Source: Campylorhamphus procurvoides
Taxonomy: Eukaryota > Chordata > Aves > Passeriformes > Dendrocolaptidae
DNA: 64,000 nucleotides
NCBI GenBank assembly: GCA_013396655.1
Contig: WBMV01009262.1
Coordinates: forward strand, 217,080-281,079
Reading direction: 5' to 3'
Position 1 is the stretch's first letter; each line of letters begins with the position of its first letter. The position numbers and the translations under genes are program-made. Shown piece after piece: positions 1 to 10,022 of this stretch. Under the pieces are notes generated by a model, which saw only the letters and a program-made list of their open reading frames with translations, was not told the DNA's origin and made no database searches.

Positions 1-281
1 CAGAGTGGAAGGAATAAATCCCACAGCTTTTTCCTCTGTTTGCCAGGGAAGAAAATGTGCTCCCTCAATCACAGGACCTCTCTCTTTTCTTACTTCCAGA
101 GCGCTTGACTAGAGGAGAGCTGATCCTGATTCGAGTCCTCCCAGCCTCTGTTTGCCAGCAAATTAAATACAACATTGCCAGGAGTCATCCCAAAGACCAG
201 TGGCCACAAAAGCTAACCCATGTCCGTAGCAGGCAACTGGCAGGATGAGTTGCTCCCTGCTCTCAGCTCTGTTGGAAATGA

Positions 282-330
282 TGGAATCATAGAATATCTC
301 AAGTTGGAAGGATCATCGAGCCCAACTCCC
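282..330 (-). mobile_element. CR1 LINE 3' end fragment
   Basis: A tcatagaat run is followed by ttggaagg and a gatcatcgagcccaac-type block. This is the reverse complement of the avian CR1 3' terminus, so the element points to the minus strand. A second copy sits in the duplicated block at 1096-1144. Confidence 0.7.
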
Positions 331-481
331 AGGTTCTCACAGGACTAAATCCTTCAGAAAACCCCAAGCAGGGGTGGGAAGAGGCTGAGTGTAAAATTCC
401 ACCTCTCCCAGGGCTTGGCAGGGTGCTACAGCAACCCACAGGACACCCGTGGAGTGATGATTCTGGAGGGCTGTTGGGACN

Positions 482-606
482 ACGGGGGTTTTGAGGGCCA
501 GAAGCTGGAGATCTGTAAAGACTTCAAACACACCCATCCATTGCTAAAAGCAGGAACTCAACCCCACAGAGCCTTCAGTGACACCCTTTCCCCCAGAGAA
601 GACCCT
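482..606 (-). other. Block paralogous (inverted) to the 5' flank of the downstream CYP1A gene
   Basis: Read on the minus strand, this segment matches 5948-6073 on the plus strand closely over about 125 bp. Shared stretches include gtcactgaaggctctgtggg and gatctccagcttctggccct. In the plus-strand gene this block is in the 5' intron, about 130 bp before the coding start. Its inverted twin therefore marks the same place in the minus-strand CYP1A paralogue, whose coding exon should lie just beyond the N at 481 but is not in the window. Similarity stops abruptly at the 606 side. Either the original gene duplication or later gene conversion could explain it. Confidence 0.75.
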
Positions 607-1095
607 TAGATGGGCATGCAGAATCCTTAGTAATAAACCAAAGAGGCATTAGGAAGATGGACAAGTCCACGGAGCATTTCTAGGTTGAGACACTTTACAG
701 AGACTGCACAGGACTCTGAACAGGAGAGCTGGGCTTCCCTTCTGATTCACAGGTTCAACAATTTTCTGCACATTAGGAAACTCCTTGCACTAAAAAGCAG
801 GTCTGTTGCTAGCCCAGAGTGGAAGGAATAAATCCCACAGCTTTTTCCTCTGTTTGCCAGGGAAGAAAATGTGCTCCCTCAGTCACAGGACCTCTCTCTT
901 TTCCTACTTCCAGAGCGCTTGACTAGAGGAGAGCTGATCCTGATTCGAGTCCTCCCAGCCTCTGTTTGCCAGCAAATTAAATACAACATTGCCAGGAGTC
1001 ATCCCAAAGACCAGTGGCCACAAAAGCTAACCCATGTCCGTAGCAGGCAACTGGCAGGATGAGTTGCTCCCTGCTCTCAGCTCTGTTGGAAATGA

Positions 1096-1144
1096 TGGAA
1101 TCATAGAATATCTCAAGTTGGAAGGATCATCGAGCCCAACTCCC
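1096..1144 (-). mobile_element. CR1 LINE 3' end fragment (second copy)
   Basis: Same CR1 tail as at 282-330, carried in the second copy of the 814-bp-offset duplication. Probably the only real copy if the duplication is an artefact. Confidence 0.7.
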
Positions 1145-1548
1145 AGGTTCTCACAGGACTAAATCCTTCAGAAAACCCCAAGCAGGGGTGGGAAGAGGCT
1201 GAGTGTAAAATTCCACCTCTCCCAGGGCTTGGCAGGGTGCTACAGCAACCCACAGGACACCCGTGGAGTGATGATTCTGGAGGGCTGTTGGGACCCCTGC
1301 ACTGCAGTGGGTACAGCCCACCTGAGACTCTCTCCTAACCCACGGCATCAGAAAGACCCGTGAGAGGAGAATTAGCTCCAGGACCCTCAAGAAACCCCTT
1401 TCTGACAGGAGTGGGAAAGATGCTGCTGGAGATTTGGGTGGTCAGAAAGTGCGGCCAGCCCACGGCGGGGTGGTCCGTCACTTGGGGGAGCTGGAAGAGG
1501 GTCCCCCGACAGCTCTCCGTGGCGGGTCAGGGCTCTCCAGGTACTCAC

Positions 1549-1590
1549 CTCGGTGCGGAGCGGAGCGGCGAGCGGGCCCGATCCTGCGGC
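1549..1590 (-). other. CYP1A4: Noncoding exon 1 of minus-strand CYP1A gene (CYP1A4/CYP1A1 position)
   Basis: On the minus strand a TATA box at 1623-1616 is followed about 25-30 bp later by a short GC-rich leader that ends in CACCGAG at 1549 with a strong donor, GTGAGT, at 1548-1543. CYP1A genes characteristically have a short noncoding first exon spliced to a large second exon that holds the start codon. This leader precedes the inverted CYP1A-flank block at 482-606, so it is most likely the first exon of the CYP1A paralogue divergent from the one at 6202. The TSS is inferred from TATA spacing. The symbol is by position only, because no coding sequence of this gene is present. Confidence 0.6.
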
Positions 1591-1615
1591 AGGTGCCCGC
1601 TCCCTCCGGCTCCTG

Positions 1616-1650
1616 CTTTATATGCATCGCCCCATGCCCTGATTGGTCCG
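1616..1650 (-). promoter_or_regulatory. Core promoter (TATA and CCAAT boxes) of the minus-strand CYP1A gene
   Basis: On the minus strand, CATATAAAG lies at about 1623-1616 and a CCAATC box at 1646-1641, with normal spacing for a class II promoter. They sit directly upstream of the noncoding exon that ends at 1549. The dioxin-response cluster lies immediately upstream (1777-2395). Confidence 0.65.
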
Positions 1651-1776
1651 GCCACCTCCCATCACGTGGCTCCCAACTCCTCAAGAACTCCCCGGACCCC
1701 CCTTCAAACACCTCCCCGAAGTTCCAGGACCCCCCCAAACACCTCCCCGAGCTCCCCTCTCCCCGGGGATTCTCCC

Positions 1777-2395
1777 CACGCGTGTGGTGCGGGATCCCCG
1801 CTGCTCCGCGCATCCCTGCGGGGGAGGCTGAGAGGCAGGCGAAGGGAGGGGGGGGAGAGGCATCCCGACAGATCGTGGCGGGGGGGGGACGGGTTGGGGG
1901 TGTCGGTGCCGCCCGTGGGTTCCAGCACGGGGCGGGCATCGCGTGCGAAGCGGGCGGGATGTTTGGGCAAACCCGCACCGCCCCGGTCACTCCTGTCACG
2001 CTACCGACAGGATCTTAAAGGCGCCGGTCCCGCGCCCCGCTGCTCCCCACGGTCCCCCCGGAGGGTGATCCGGTTGGCCTTCTCCCCCCGCAAACCCACG
2101 GGCTTCCATACACAGCCCCTTGCGCCCCCCGCCTCGGTGCCCGCAGCCCCGGGATATCCCCGGTGTCCGGAGCGTGGGGCGTGCGGGAGCGTGGGAAAAC
2201 CGCCCCGCTACTCGGGTGCGGGGCAGGAGCGGGGGGATTTGGGCTTTCCCCCCCCTCCGTGGGGCTCCGCGGACACGCGGGGATGAGCGTGGACCCCCCA
2301 GCCGCGGGGTTTAAGTGATCGCACCCCTCGGTCGGGGCTTTGTCCATCCCGCCGCCCGTGGTAAAGCAGAGCGAGGGTCACCGGCACCACGCGTG
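1777..2395. promoter_or_regulatory. Cluster of AhR/ARNT (XRE/DRE) core motifs between divergent CYP1A genes
   Basis: GCGTG cores, counted on both strands, occur at 1777-1781, 1780-1784, 1941-1945, 1997-2001, 2172-2176, 2179-2183, 2189-2193, 2274-2278, 2287-2291, 2388-2392 and 2391-2395. Two match the extended dioxin-response consensus TNGCGTG(A/C)(G/C)A: TCGCGTGCGA at 1939-1948 (plus) and TAGCGTGACA on the minus strand ending near 2003. CYP1A genes are the classic targets of the aryl hydrocarbon receptor through such sites. The cluster lies upstream of the minus-strand TATA box and between the two head-to-head genes, so it may serve both. A 402-bp gap follows and could hide further sites. Confidence 0.65.
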
Positions 2396-2594
2396 TCCCC
2401 CCACCCTACGCCGCGGGATCTCCCCACAGCCCCATGGGGTCCCCGTGGGGACGGGGCGGCCGTGCCGCCCTAAGGGGTCACGGTCCTGGCTGCCCCGGCC
2501 CTGTTAAAGATTGTCCAGGTTCGCGTGAGAAGCCGCCGTGCCCCCTGTCACCTCTGTCCCCTGGGGACGGAGCCACCCAGCGGGCGAGGTGGGG

Positions 2595-2996
2595 NNNNNN
2601 NNNNNNNNNNNNNNNNNNNNNNNNNNNNNNNNNNNNNNNNNNNNNNNNNNNNNNNNNNNNNNNNNNNNNNNNNNNNNNNNNNNNNNNNNNNNNNNNNNNN
2701 NNNNNNNNNNNNNNNNNNNNNNNNNNNNNNNNNNNNNNNNNNNNNNNNNNNNNNNNNNNNNNNNNNNNNNNNNNNNNNNNNNNNNNNNNNNNNNNNNNNN
2801 NNNNNNNNNNNNNNNNNNNNNNNNNNNNNNNNNNNNNNNNNNNNNNNNNNNNNNNNNNNNNNNNNNNNNNNNNNNNNNNNNNNNNNNNNNNNNNNNNNNN
2901 NNNNNNNNNNNNNNNNNNNNNNNNNNNNNNNNNNNNNNNNNNNNNNNNNNNNNNNNNNNNNNNNNNNNNNNNNNNNNNNNNNNNNNNNNNNNNNNN
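2595..2996. other. Assembly gap (402 N)
   Basis: Run of N within GC-rich DNA just beyond the dioxin-response cluster. Part of the shared CYP1A control region may be missing. Confidence 0.99.
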
Positions 2997-3479
2997 AAGG
3001 ACCAGGGCGGTGGCCTCACGTCCAGGAGCTTGGCCCGGGGTCAAGGCGGCGCCGAAGCAGCTCAGGACCAGCTCTCCCCTGGCTGTCTGGGTGTTGGGGG
3101 GGCTTGGAGGTCCCCAGCACTTGTCGGGGGCACCAAGGGTACATGCCCTCTGCCACAGGATGCTGCATCACCTTCAAGGGGACAGCAGCCCCCTTGTCAC
3201 TTGTGTACCCCTCAAATGAACACAGTCATTCCAGCCCTTTCCAGTTACAAGGAGTGGGATAGAGGGTGGTTTCCCACTCTGCAAAGATGGGAAGTTTCAG
3301 CTGTGCCTCCACAATGTCCCCTTTCAGGGCACGGGTGATGCTGAATGGTGCTCTGGCCTCCTGGGAACACATTATGGGGCATGACCACAAATGTCCCCAT
3401 GGGTTGGGGCACACATAAACCCCAGGTGGGAACATCTCCAGCACCGTGGCACCTCATGCAACATGTAAGGTGGTTCCCA

Positions 3480-3780
3480 GTTGTGCCCACATCCCTCACA
3501 TGCATGTGTGGGCATCTATGCCATGTCCCTGTGCATCTGTACAGGTGTGTCTCTGCACAGGCAGGCTGCACACAGACCTTGCACACACAAAGCTGGCACA
3601 CATTCATGTGTGTGGACACACTCATGGATGCAAACATCCTTTATGCTTCTTATAGATCCATAATCCTCATGTACATCCACATGCTGGTGCACACATGTGC
3701 CCTGCCACACAAACACAGGCACTGTCCTCCTCTTCCTCACATCTGTCCTTGCATGCACACACTGGCATGACCAATCCCAT
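3480..3780. repeat. Degenerate CA/TG-rich stretch
   Basis: Interspersed cacaca, tgtgtg and catgtg words fill about 300 bp, without a fixed period. It looks like a decayed dinucleotide microsatellite. Open frames across it (rich in Cys, His and Thr) reflect composition only. From here to about 5400 I see no gene. Confidence 0.55.
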
Positions 3781-5419
3781 GGGATGGTGACCCATGGAGA
3801 GAAGTGTGCATGAAGGGCAGGGGGCTGGCAGAATCCCCCCAGCTGCTCCACAGCCAGTTCCAGGGATCTGAGGGCCCAGCAAGGGGTGGTGGCCGGGGCT
3901 GAGGATGTGTTTTTGGGGTGTGAGGCTGCCTGGCACGCAAGGCAGCAGCTCTTAACACTGTTCTGATCAGGATGCACCCAGCCCTCACAGGGCTTGGCAG
4001 CCAGCACAGAGGAGCCAGAGAAGGCTGGGAAGGAGTGGATGAAGGGAAGGTGGGTCCCAGGGAACCCCTTTGAGGTTCCTTATTTGGCCCCAGGTCCCTC
4101 CCCAGCTTCTCCAGAGCTTTGGGATATGATGGATCAGGAGAGGCAGGGGTGAGTACCCCAAGCAAGGACATTGAGGTCTGAAATGTTGCTGGGGCCAGGG
4201 GGGAGACATGTCACTCAACCCTCTACCTGCCCAACCACATGCCATGGATCCAGGTAGATCCATAGGTTTGGGAGACCCTCTGGCTGCCAGACAAGCCCTG
4301 CTCCTGTGAAGCTGCAGCCTGCTTCCCCAAAAGCATTCCCAAGGGTCTTCCTCACCAGTGAAGCTGGGGCTGGGAGAGCTGTGAATCCCTGGGAATTATC
4401 ATCAGGAATATTAGCAGCCAGGGTTTTGTAACTGTTGTTGCCAAACATTAATGAACGGCGTCATTGCTATTAATGAGCCTGATTAAACCAGATGTTGAAA
4501 GCCCTTATTAAATATTAGCTCAGCTATTACCTGGGCCACATTCCCACTGGAATTTTCAAGGATTGAATGAAACTTTGGGCCAAACCTCAAAGCTCTGGCT
4601 CGTTCCTGCTCATCGCAGCGGCACTTCCCAAATTCCCCTGAATTTTGCCCCACCTCAAGCAACAGCCTCTCTGGCTCAAATATTTCCAGACGAGTGTCAC
4701 ACTGTTTTTGTGGGGATGAACTGCCATAGCCTTGGCCTGTGCTGCCCCTTCACCTCTCCTATCTCTATGGCTCACCTCCTCCCCTCTGCCCCGCCACTCC
4801 TCCTCCTCCTCGCTGCCTGTTTGCCCCAGAGGAGCCAGGGGAAGCGAGCCAGCTGCCTTCTCACGCAAACCTGGGCAATCGTTAACCTGAGCCTGGCTCT
4901 GCTGCTGGCCCAGATGATCCTGCCACCACCACCAGGTCTGGCACGTGGAGGTCAGGGATGGAGAGGGCTCTGGATGCCAATGCTTTGCCATAAATGCATG
5001 TCCTCACACACAGCCTGCAGCTCCCAGCTTCTCCAGAGTGACTGTGGAGATGAGAGCCCTCTCTGGGTCCTGGGTACAGTCTTGTCAGCCCAGAAAAGGT
5101 CTTTTGATAAATGCTGGTAGCCACACCCCACAGGAAAGAGATGCTGACAGCACATCCTCCATCCTCCCCAGGGCAGGGCTTAGGAACCCCTTCTTCTTCC
5201 CTGTCCTAAGGGCCCCCTTCTGCCTTCCCATCCCAGGCTCTAGGGCAGGCACATGCCCTGGGCAGGAGGAGAAGTCACCGTTCATCCCCAAGGGCCTGTT
5301 GGAGGGGAGGGAGGCTCTTGGGCTGGCTCCAGCCAAGCTCAGCCCTGTTTGTTAATGAGTAGCTATTTCCAAGGGCTTTTGTGCCATGTCCCTCTGGTCA
5401 CACCCAGTTGTGCAACGAG

Positions 5420-5597
5420 GGGAGTGCTTAAAGAAGTGGTCTTCCAAGTGGCAGGAGAAAGAGGTTCAGGCAGGAGGAGAAGGTTCAAGAGGCAGAGGAG
5501 GATCTGCGCTGCTACCCGGGGCAGGGTAGCTGCCAGACACCCTGTGCCTGTCTCTTCTGGGAGCCCTGAGCAGTAGAACTTGCCCAAAGACCTGCAG
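5420..5597 (+). other. Candidate noncoding exon 1 and promoter of the plus-strand CYP1A gene
   Basis: A TTAAA element near 5428 is followed by a purine-rich leader that ends in CCTGCAG with a good donor, GTAGGAGG, at 5598. An acceptor, ACTTCTTTAG, ends at 6180, just before the coding exon (UTR 6181-6201, ATG 6202). A noncoding first exon is the rule in CYP1A genes, but the TATA-like element is weak and the TSS is a guess. Confidence 0.3.
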
Positions 5598-6201
5598 GTA
5601 GGAGGCAACATGTAAATGGATGGGTCTGAACATGGCTATAGGACCAGGAAGGTCATATTTGGGTCTCCACTCCCACCCTTACCTGCCCAGTGAGCCGTGT
5701 GTTCCCACAGAGCAGCCCTGTGACATCCCCACTCCCCTTGGCCCCATGTGCTGGTTGGACACAGCAAATTCAACCTCCTTCCTTTAACTCCTCATGGATT
5801 TGTTGGTCCTCAGGCCATATTAAGTGAGGAGCTGCCGTTGCTCTCCTCCTGCTTCTCCCTGTGCTTTGTTGAGCTGCAGTTTTCTGTGCCTTGTTAAAAG
5901 ACCATCTACCCTGGGCAGGAGCCACGGCTGTGCCAGTGGGTGCTGGGATCTTCTCTGGGGGAAGGAGTGTCACTGAAGGCTCTGTGGGGTTGAGTTCCTG
6001 CTTTTAGCGATGGGTGGGTGTTTTTGGAGTCTTTATAGATCTCCAGCTTCTGGCCCTTGAAACCCCCGGTGCTGCTGAAACCCTGAGCTCTGAGTGCCCT
6101 GTGTCAGTGTCAGGAACATCCAAAGGACTTAGTGTCTTGCTGAAGCCAGCTCTTACCCACACTCTGGTTCACTTCTTTAGGGTTCCTCCTGGCTAGCAGA
6201 A

Positions 6202-9200
6202 ATGATGAAGGCTGTGATGTCCCTGGTGGGGAGCCAAGGTGTCATTTCGGCCACCGAGATGCTCCTCGTGGCCACTGTCTTCTGCCTGGTGTTCCTACTC
6301 CTGCAGTTCCTCCAGCAACATGTGCCCAAGGGGCTGAAGACCCCACCAGGACCCAGGGGCTATCCCATCCTCGGGAACGTGCTGGAGCTGAGGAAGAATG
6401 CACACCTGGCCCTGACCAAGCTGAGCCAGAAGTACGGGGACGTGATGGAGATCAGGATTGGCATGCGGCCTGTGCTGGTGCTGAGCGGGCTGGAGACCAT
6501 CAAGCAAGCCCTGGTGAAGCAAGGAGAGGACTTCATGGGGCGCCCTGACCTGTACAGCTTTCGCTTTGTTGCAGATGGACAGAGCCTGGCCTTCAGCCCT
6601 GACTCTGGGGAGGTGTGGAAAGCTCGCAGAAAGCTGGCCCAGAGCGCCCTGAAGACGTTCTCCATTGCCCCAAGCCCCACCTCATCCTCCACCTGCCTGC
6701 TGGAGGAGCACGTCTCCAAGGAGGCTGAGTACCTGGTCAACAAGTTCCTGCAGCTGATGGAGGAGGAGAAGAGCTTTGATCTTAACCAGTACCTGGTGGT
6801 CTCGGTGGCCAACGTCATCTGCGCTATGTGCTTTGGCAAGCGCTACGAGCACAATGACCAGGAACTGCTCCACGTGGTGAATTCAGCTGAGCAGTTTGAT
6901 GATGTGGCCGGTGCTGGCAACCCTGCTGATTTCATCCCCCTGCTCCGGTACCTGCCCAGCCGCAGCATGAAAGTATTTATAGATTTCAACAAGTCCTTCC
7001 TCCGCTTCCTCCAGAAGATAGTCAAAGAACATTACGAGACCTACGATGAGGTAAGAGCTTGCAGGACCCTTACCTGCACCTGGGGTGTGTCTCTGCTCTC
7101 CTCCCCTCTCTATTAGCAAGTTGGTTTTCTTCTTGCAGCCAAGAAGCAATGGATATTCTCTCTCTCTCTCCAGTCCTCCTTCTCATAGAATATCACAGAA
7201 TCATGGAATCTCCTGAGTTGGAAGGGACCCACAAAGATCATCAGGTTCAGCTCTTAGCACTAGACGGGACACCCCCCAATAATCCCACCATGTGCCTGAG
7301 AGCATTGTCCAAATGCTCCTTGAGCTCTGGCAGTGACTACTGCCCTGGAGAGCCTGTTCCAGTTCCTCACCACCCTCTGGATGAAGAACCTTTATCTAAT
7401 ATCCAACCTAAACCTCCTCTGACTTAGCTTTGTGATCTTCCCAGCTACTCCTTCATTCCCTGTGTGATAGGGCCAGTCTGTTGGTTGAACATCTGATCTG
7501 TGCCTCAGGTTCCTTGGAGAACTATCTCTTTGTGTTCATAGGTGCCATGGGAAATGGAAGATGTTCATAAGATCCTGGGCTTCCCCACCATCAGCTGGGG
7601 TTGCTCAGGGACACCCATTACTCTGACAGTTCTACTGCCATGACGTTGTCTCCTCTTCCTCTCAGAACAACATCCGAGACATCACCGACTCCCTCATCGA
7701 GCAGTGCCTGGAGACAAAGGTGGAAGCAAATACTGCCACGCAGATCCCTAAGGAGAAGATCGTCAACCTCGTGAATGACATCTTCGGAGCAGGTGTGTCC
7801 TCCCTTCTCTCCTCCCACTGACCCCTCAACTACTGCAGATTTTCTCAAACCCTTTTTCTTATATCTCTGTCTGACCCATCTTTATCCAACACCAGGCACC
7901 CAGTTTGTGTCTAAGTACTCACATTCCTGCCCACTGGTCTTCCTGAACCTTCTAGGGTTACTTCTAGAGACTAGTTTGGGACAGTAGCTCAGAAAAAAGG
8001 CTTCAGGGACAAGGGAAGGGCATGACTTACAGCTCAGTTGAGCTTCACAAGCCAGGGTGGCTTTTTCTGGTTGAGACAAATGTCTGTGGACTGATTCATT
8101 TTTGAGTTAGCCTGTGGAAACTCCCCTGATTCCAGAGTAGTTATACAAACAGGACACAGCCCAGGAGTGAAACAGGATGAGAGCAGCGTATTTTAGCAAG
8201 ATTTTCTGTGACAGAATAAAACCCCAAGTCTTGTTGTGTATCCAGGATGTCCTCTGCCTCCTTAGCTACCCCAGACTGCTCCATGTGATGGTCAGCCTGC
8301 AAGACAAAATAGGTGTTATACAGACCTCATTGACTTGCTATTCTCTCAGGCTTCGACACGGTGACAACTGCCTTATCCTGGAGCCTCTTGTATCTTGTGA
8401 CATACCCTGACATCCAGAAGAGGATCCAGAAAGAACTGGGTGAGTCCATGAACCCCACGCCCATCCTCCAAGGATATCTGGACCGGACTGACCCCAACCC
8501 ACTCCCTCTGCTTTATGTCCCAAAGACCAGACCATCGGTCGGGCGAGGAGACCGCGGCTGTCGGACCGGGGCACGCTGCCCTACACAGAAGCCTTTATCC
8601 TGGAGATGTTCAGGCACTCCTCTTTCGTGCCCTTCACCATCCCACACAGGTACGGGCTGATCTTGCAGAGAAGATCTAGGGATGAGGTGGTCTTGAAGCA
8701 TATTTTTATGGCTCATGGAGAGCATAACTGTCCCTCAGGAAACCATCCCTCTAGGACACATCCTTCCTTCAGCAGCATTAGGAGCAACCTAACAGCCCCC
8801 TGAGGATGCAGAAGAACCTTTTGGCTTCCCAAACTCTCCATCTTTTCTCTCCCCAGCACGACTAAGGACACAGTGTTGAATGGCTACTACATCCCAAAGG
8901 ACCGCTGCGTGTTTATCAACCAGTGGCAAGTGAATCATGACGAGTAAGTACCTTGGGAGACAGAAAACCTCCTCAACGACAAACAGGACCCCTTTCTGTA
9001 TAGTTTCTCTTCCTGGGCAGAAGTGAGGTTAACCTTCTTGAAGAGAAAAGGGAGGAGGCAAGGTACCTACTGAATTCAGGGATGTTCTTCTTGAGAGCTC
9101 CTGCGTTCTAGTGTTCCACCTACACCTGTGACCAGGAGAAACCACCTCAACATCTAATGTTTTCCCTTCCAGGAAACTGTGGAAGGATCCAGAAACCTTC

Positions 9201-9479
9201 AGCCCGGAGCGTTTTCTCAGTGCTGACGGAACCAAAGTGAACAAAGAAGAGGGGGAGAAGGTGCTGATTTTTGGCCTGGGGAAAAGGAGGTGCATTGGGG
9301 AACCCATTGCCAGGTGGCAAGTCTTCCTGTTCCTGTCCACCCTGCTTCAGCAGCTGGAGTTCAGTGTCCGTGATGGCAAGAAGGTGGACATGACCCCGGT
9401 CTTTGGACTGACCCTGAGACACAAAAGGTGTGAGCACTTCCAGGTCAAGCAGCGCTTCCCCATGAAGAGCAGAAACTGA
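6202..9479 (+). CDS. CYP1A5: Cytochrome P450 1A (CYP1A5/CYP1A2 position), complete, six coding exons
   Basis: Haem-thiolate monooxygenase of the endoplasmic reticulum that oxidises planar aromatic xenobiotics, oestrogens and arachidonate with NADPH-P450 reductase. Coding exons: 6202-7050, 7666-7792, 8350-8439, 8526-8649, 8857-8943, 9173-9479. The lengths 849/127/90/124/87/307 follow the vertebrate CYP1A pattern and give about 527 residues. Visible features: N-terminal hydrophobic anchor, proline hinge PPGPRGYP, I-helix AGFDTVTT, ExxR motif as EMFR, PERF, and haem-binding [10 protein letters not shown] with its Cys ligand. A second in-frame ATG at 6205 could also start translation. The gene is plus-strand beside CSK and head-to-head with another CYP1A promoter, which matches mammalian CYP1A2 and avian CYP1A5. 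Avian CYP1A4 and CYP1A5 are blurred by gene conversion, so the symbol rests mainly on synteny. No frameshift or missing key residue is seen. Confidence 0.93.
7183..7440 (-). mobile_element. CR1 LINE fragment in CYP1A intron
   Basis: Begins with tcatagaatatcacagaatc, then ttggaagggacc, and later gcctgttccagttcctcacc and atgaagaacctttatctaat. This is the reverse complement of the CR1 3' region. It lies wholly inside the intron between coding exons 1 and 2. Confidence 0.85.
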
Positions 9480-9562
9480 GCAGTGGGACCAGACATCTCC
9501 AGGGGACAAAGATCAGGTCCTTGCAGCAGAGCTGGGTCTGATACAAGTTTACAGGATGATGT

Positions 9563-9568
9563 AATAAA
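9563..9568 (+). terminator. Polyadenylation signal of the CYP1A gene
   Basis: AATAAA 84 bp after the stop codon at 9477-9479, the first in the 3' flank. It implies a very short 3'UTR. Confidence 0.6.
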
Positions 9569-9766
9569 CAGAAACCATTGAAACTCCTGTTTTACTTGGT
9601 TCGCTTTGTATTCTTTTTGCAGTGTTACCAGTGTTGGATATTCCATTAAGTGTTGGCCAATCCATCACATCTAGTCTTAGGCTGTATCCTTAGAGAAGAG
9701 CTTGTTGAGAGCTGAAGAGTAGCAAACCCATGCCATGATGCCACAGCCTCCATCACTGTTTAAGAG

Positions 9767-10022
9767 GCATAGAATTATAGAATTGTTTAGATAGGAAAAG
9801 ACTTCAGTATCATCAAGTCCAACCATTAATCTGGCGCTGCCAAAGCCACCACTAACCCATGTCCCCAGGTGCCACATCCACATGTCTTTTAAATCCCTCC
9901 AGGGATGGTGACTCCACTACTGCCCTGGACAGCCTGTGCCATGTTTTGACCACTTTTTTTGACCAATTTTTCTCACTATTCAACCTAAATCTTCCCCAGT
10001 GCAACTTGAGGTTTCTGCCAGC
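9767..10022 (-). mobile_element. CR1-type LINE fragment
   Basis: Contains tagaattatagaattgttta, then atcaagtccaaccattaatc, gccaaagccaccactaaccc and a diverged ctattcaacctaaatcttcc block. This is the reverse complement of an older CR1 subfamily 3' end. Confidence 0.75.

Larger units (their letters stand above)
1..1294. repeat. Direct duplication of about 480 bp, probably an assembly artefact
   Basis: Positions 1-480 match 815-1294 at a constant offset of 814 with only a few single-base differences (for example ccctcaatc versus ccctcagtc). The first copy ends exactly at the single N at 481. Near-identity, a few SNP-like differences and a boundary at a contig join fit two haplotype contigs placed in tandem rather than a biological duplication. 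The block lies where the intron 1/exon 2 boundary of the minus-strand CYP1A gene is expected. A genuine recent tandem duplication cannot be excluded from sequence alone. Confidence 0.8.

Noticed and set aside
2434..3338. Long open frames across the gap at 2595-2996
   Set aside because: Kept open only by N bases; no family motifs in the called flanks.
3345..4171. Cys/His-rich frames that look zinc-finger-like
   Set aside because: Arise from degenerate CA/TG repeat; Cys and His spacing does not fit any finger motif.
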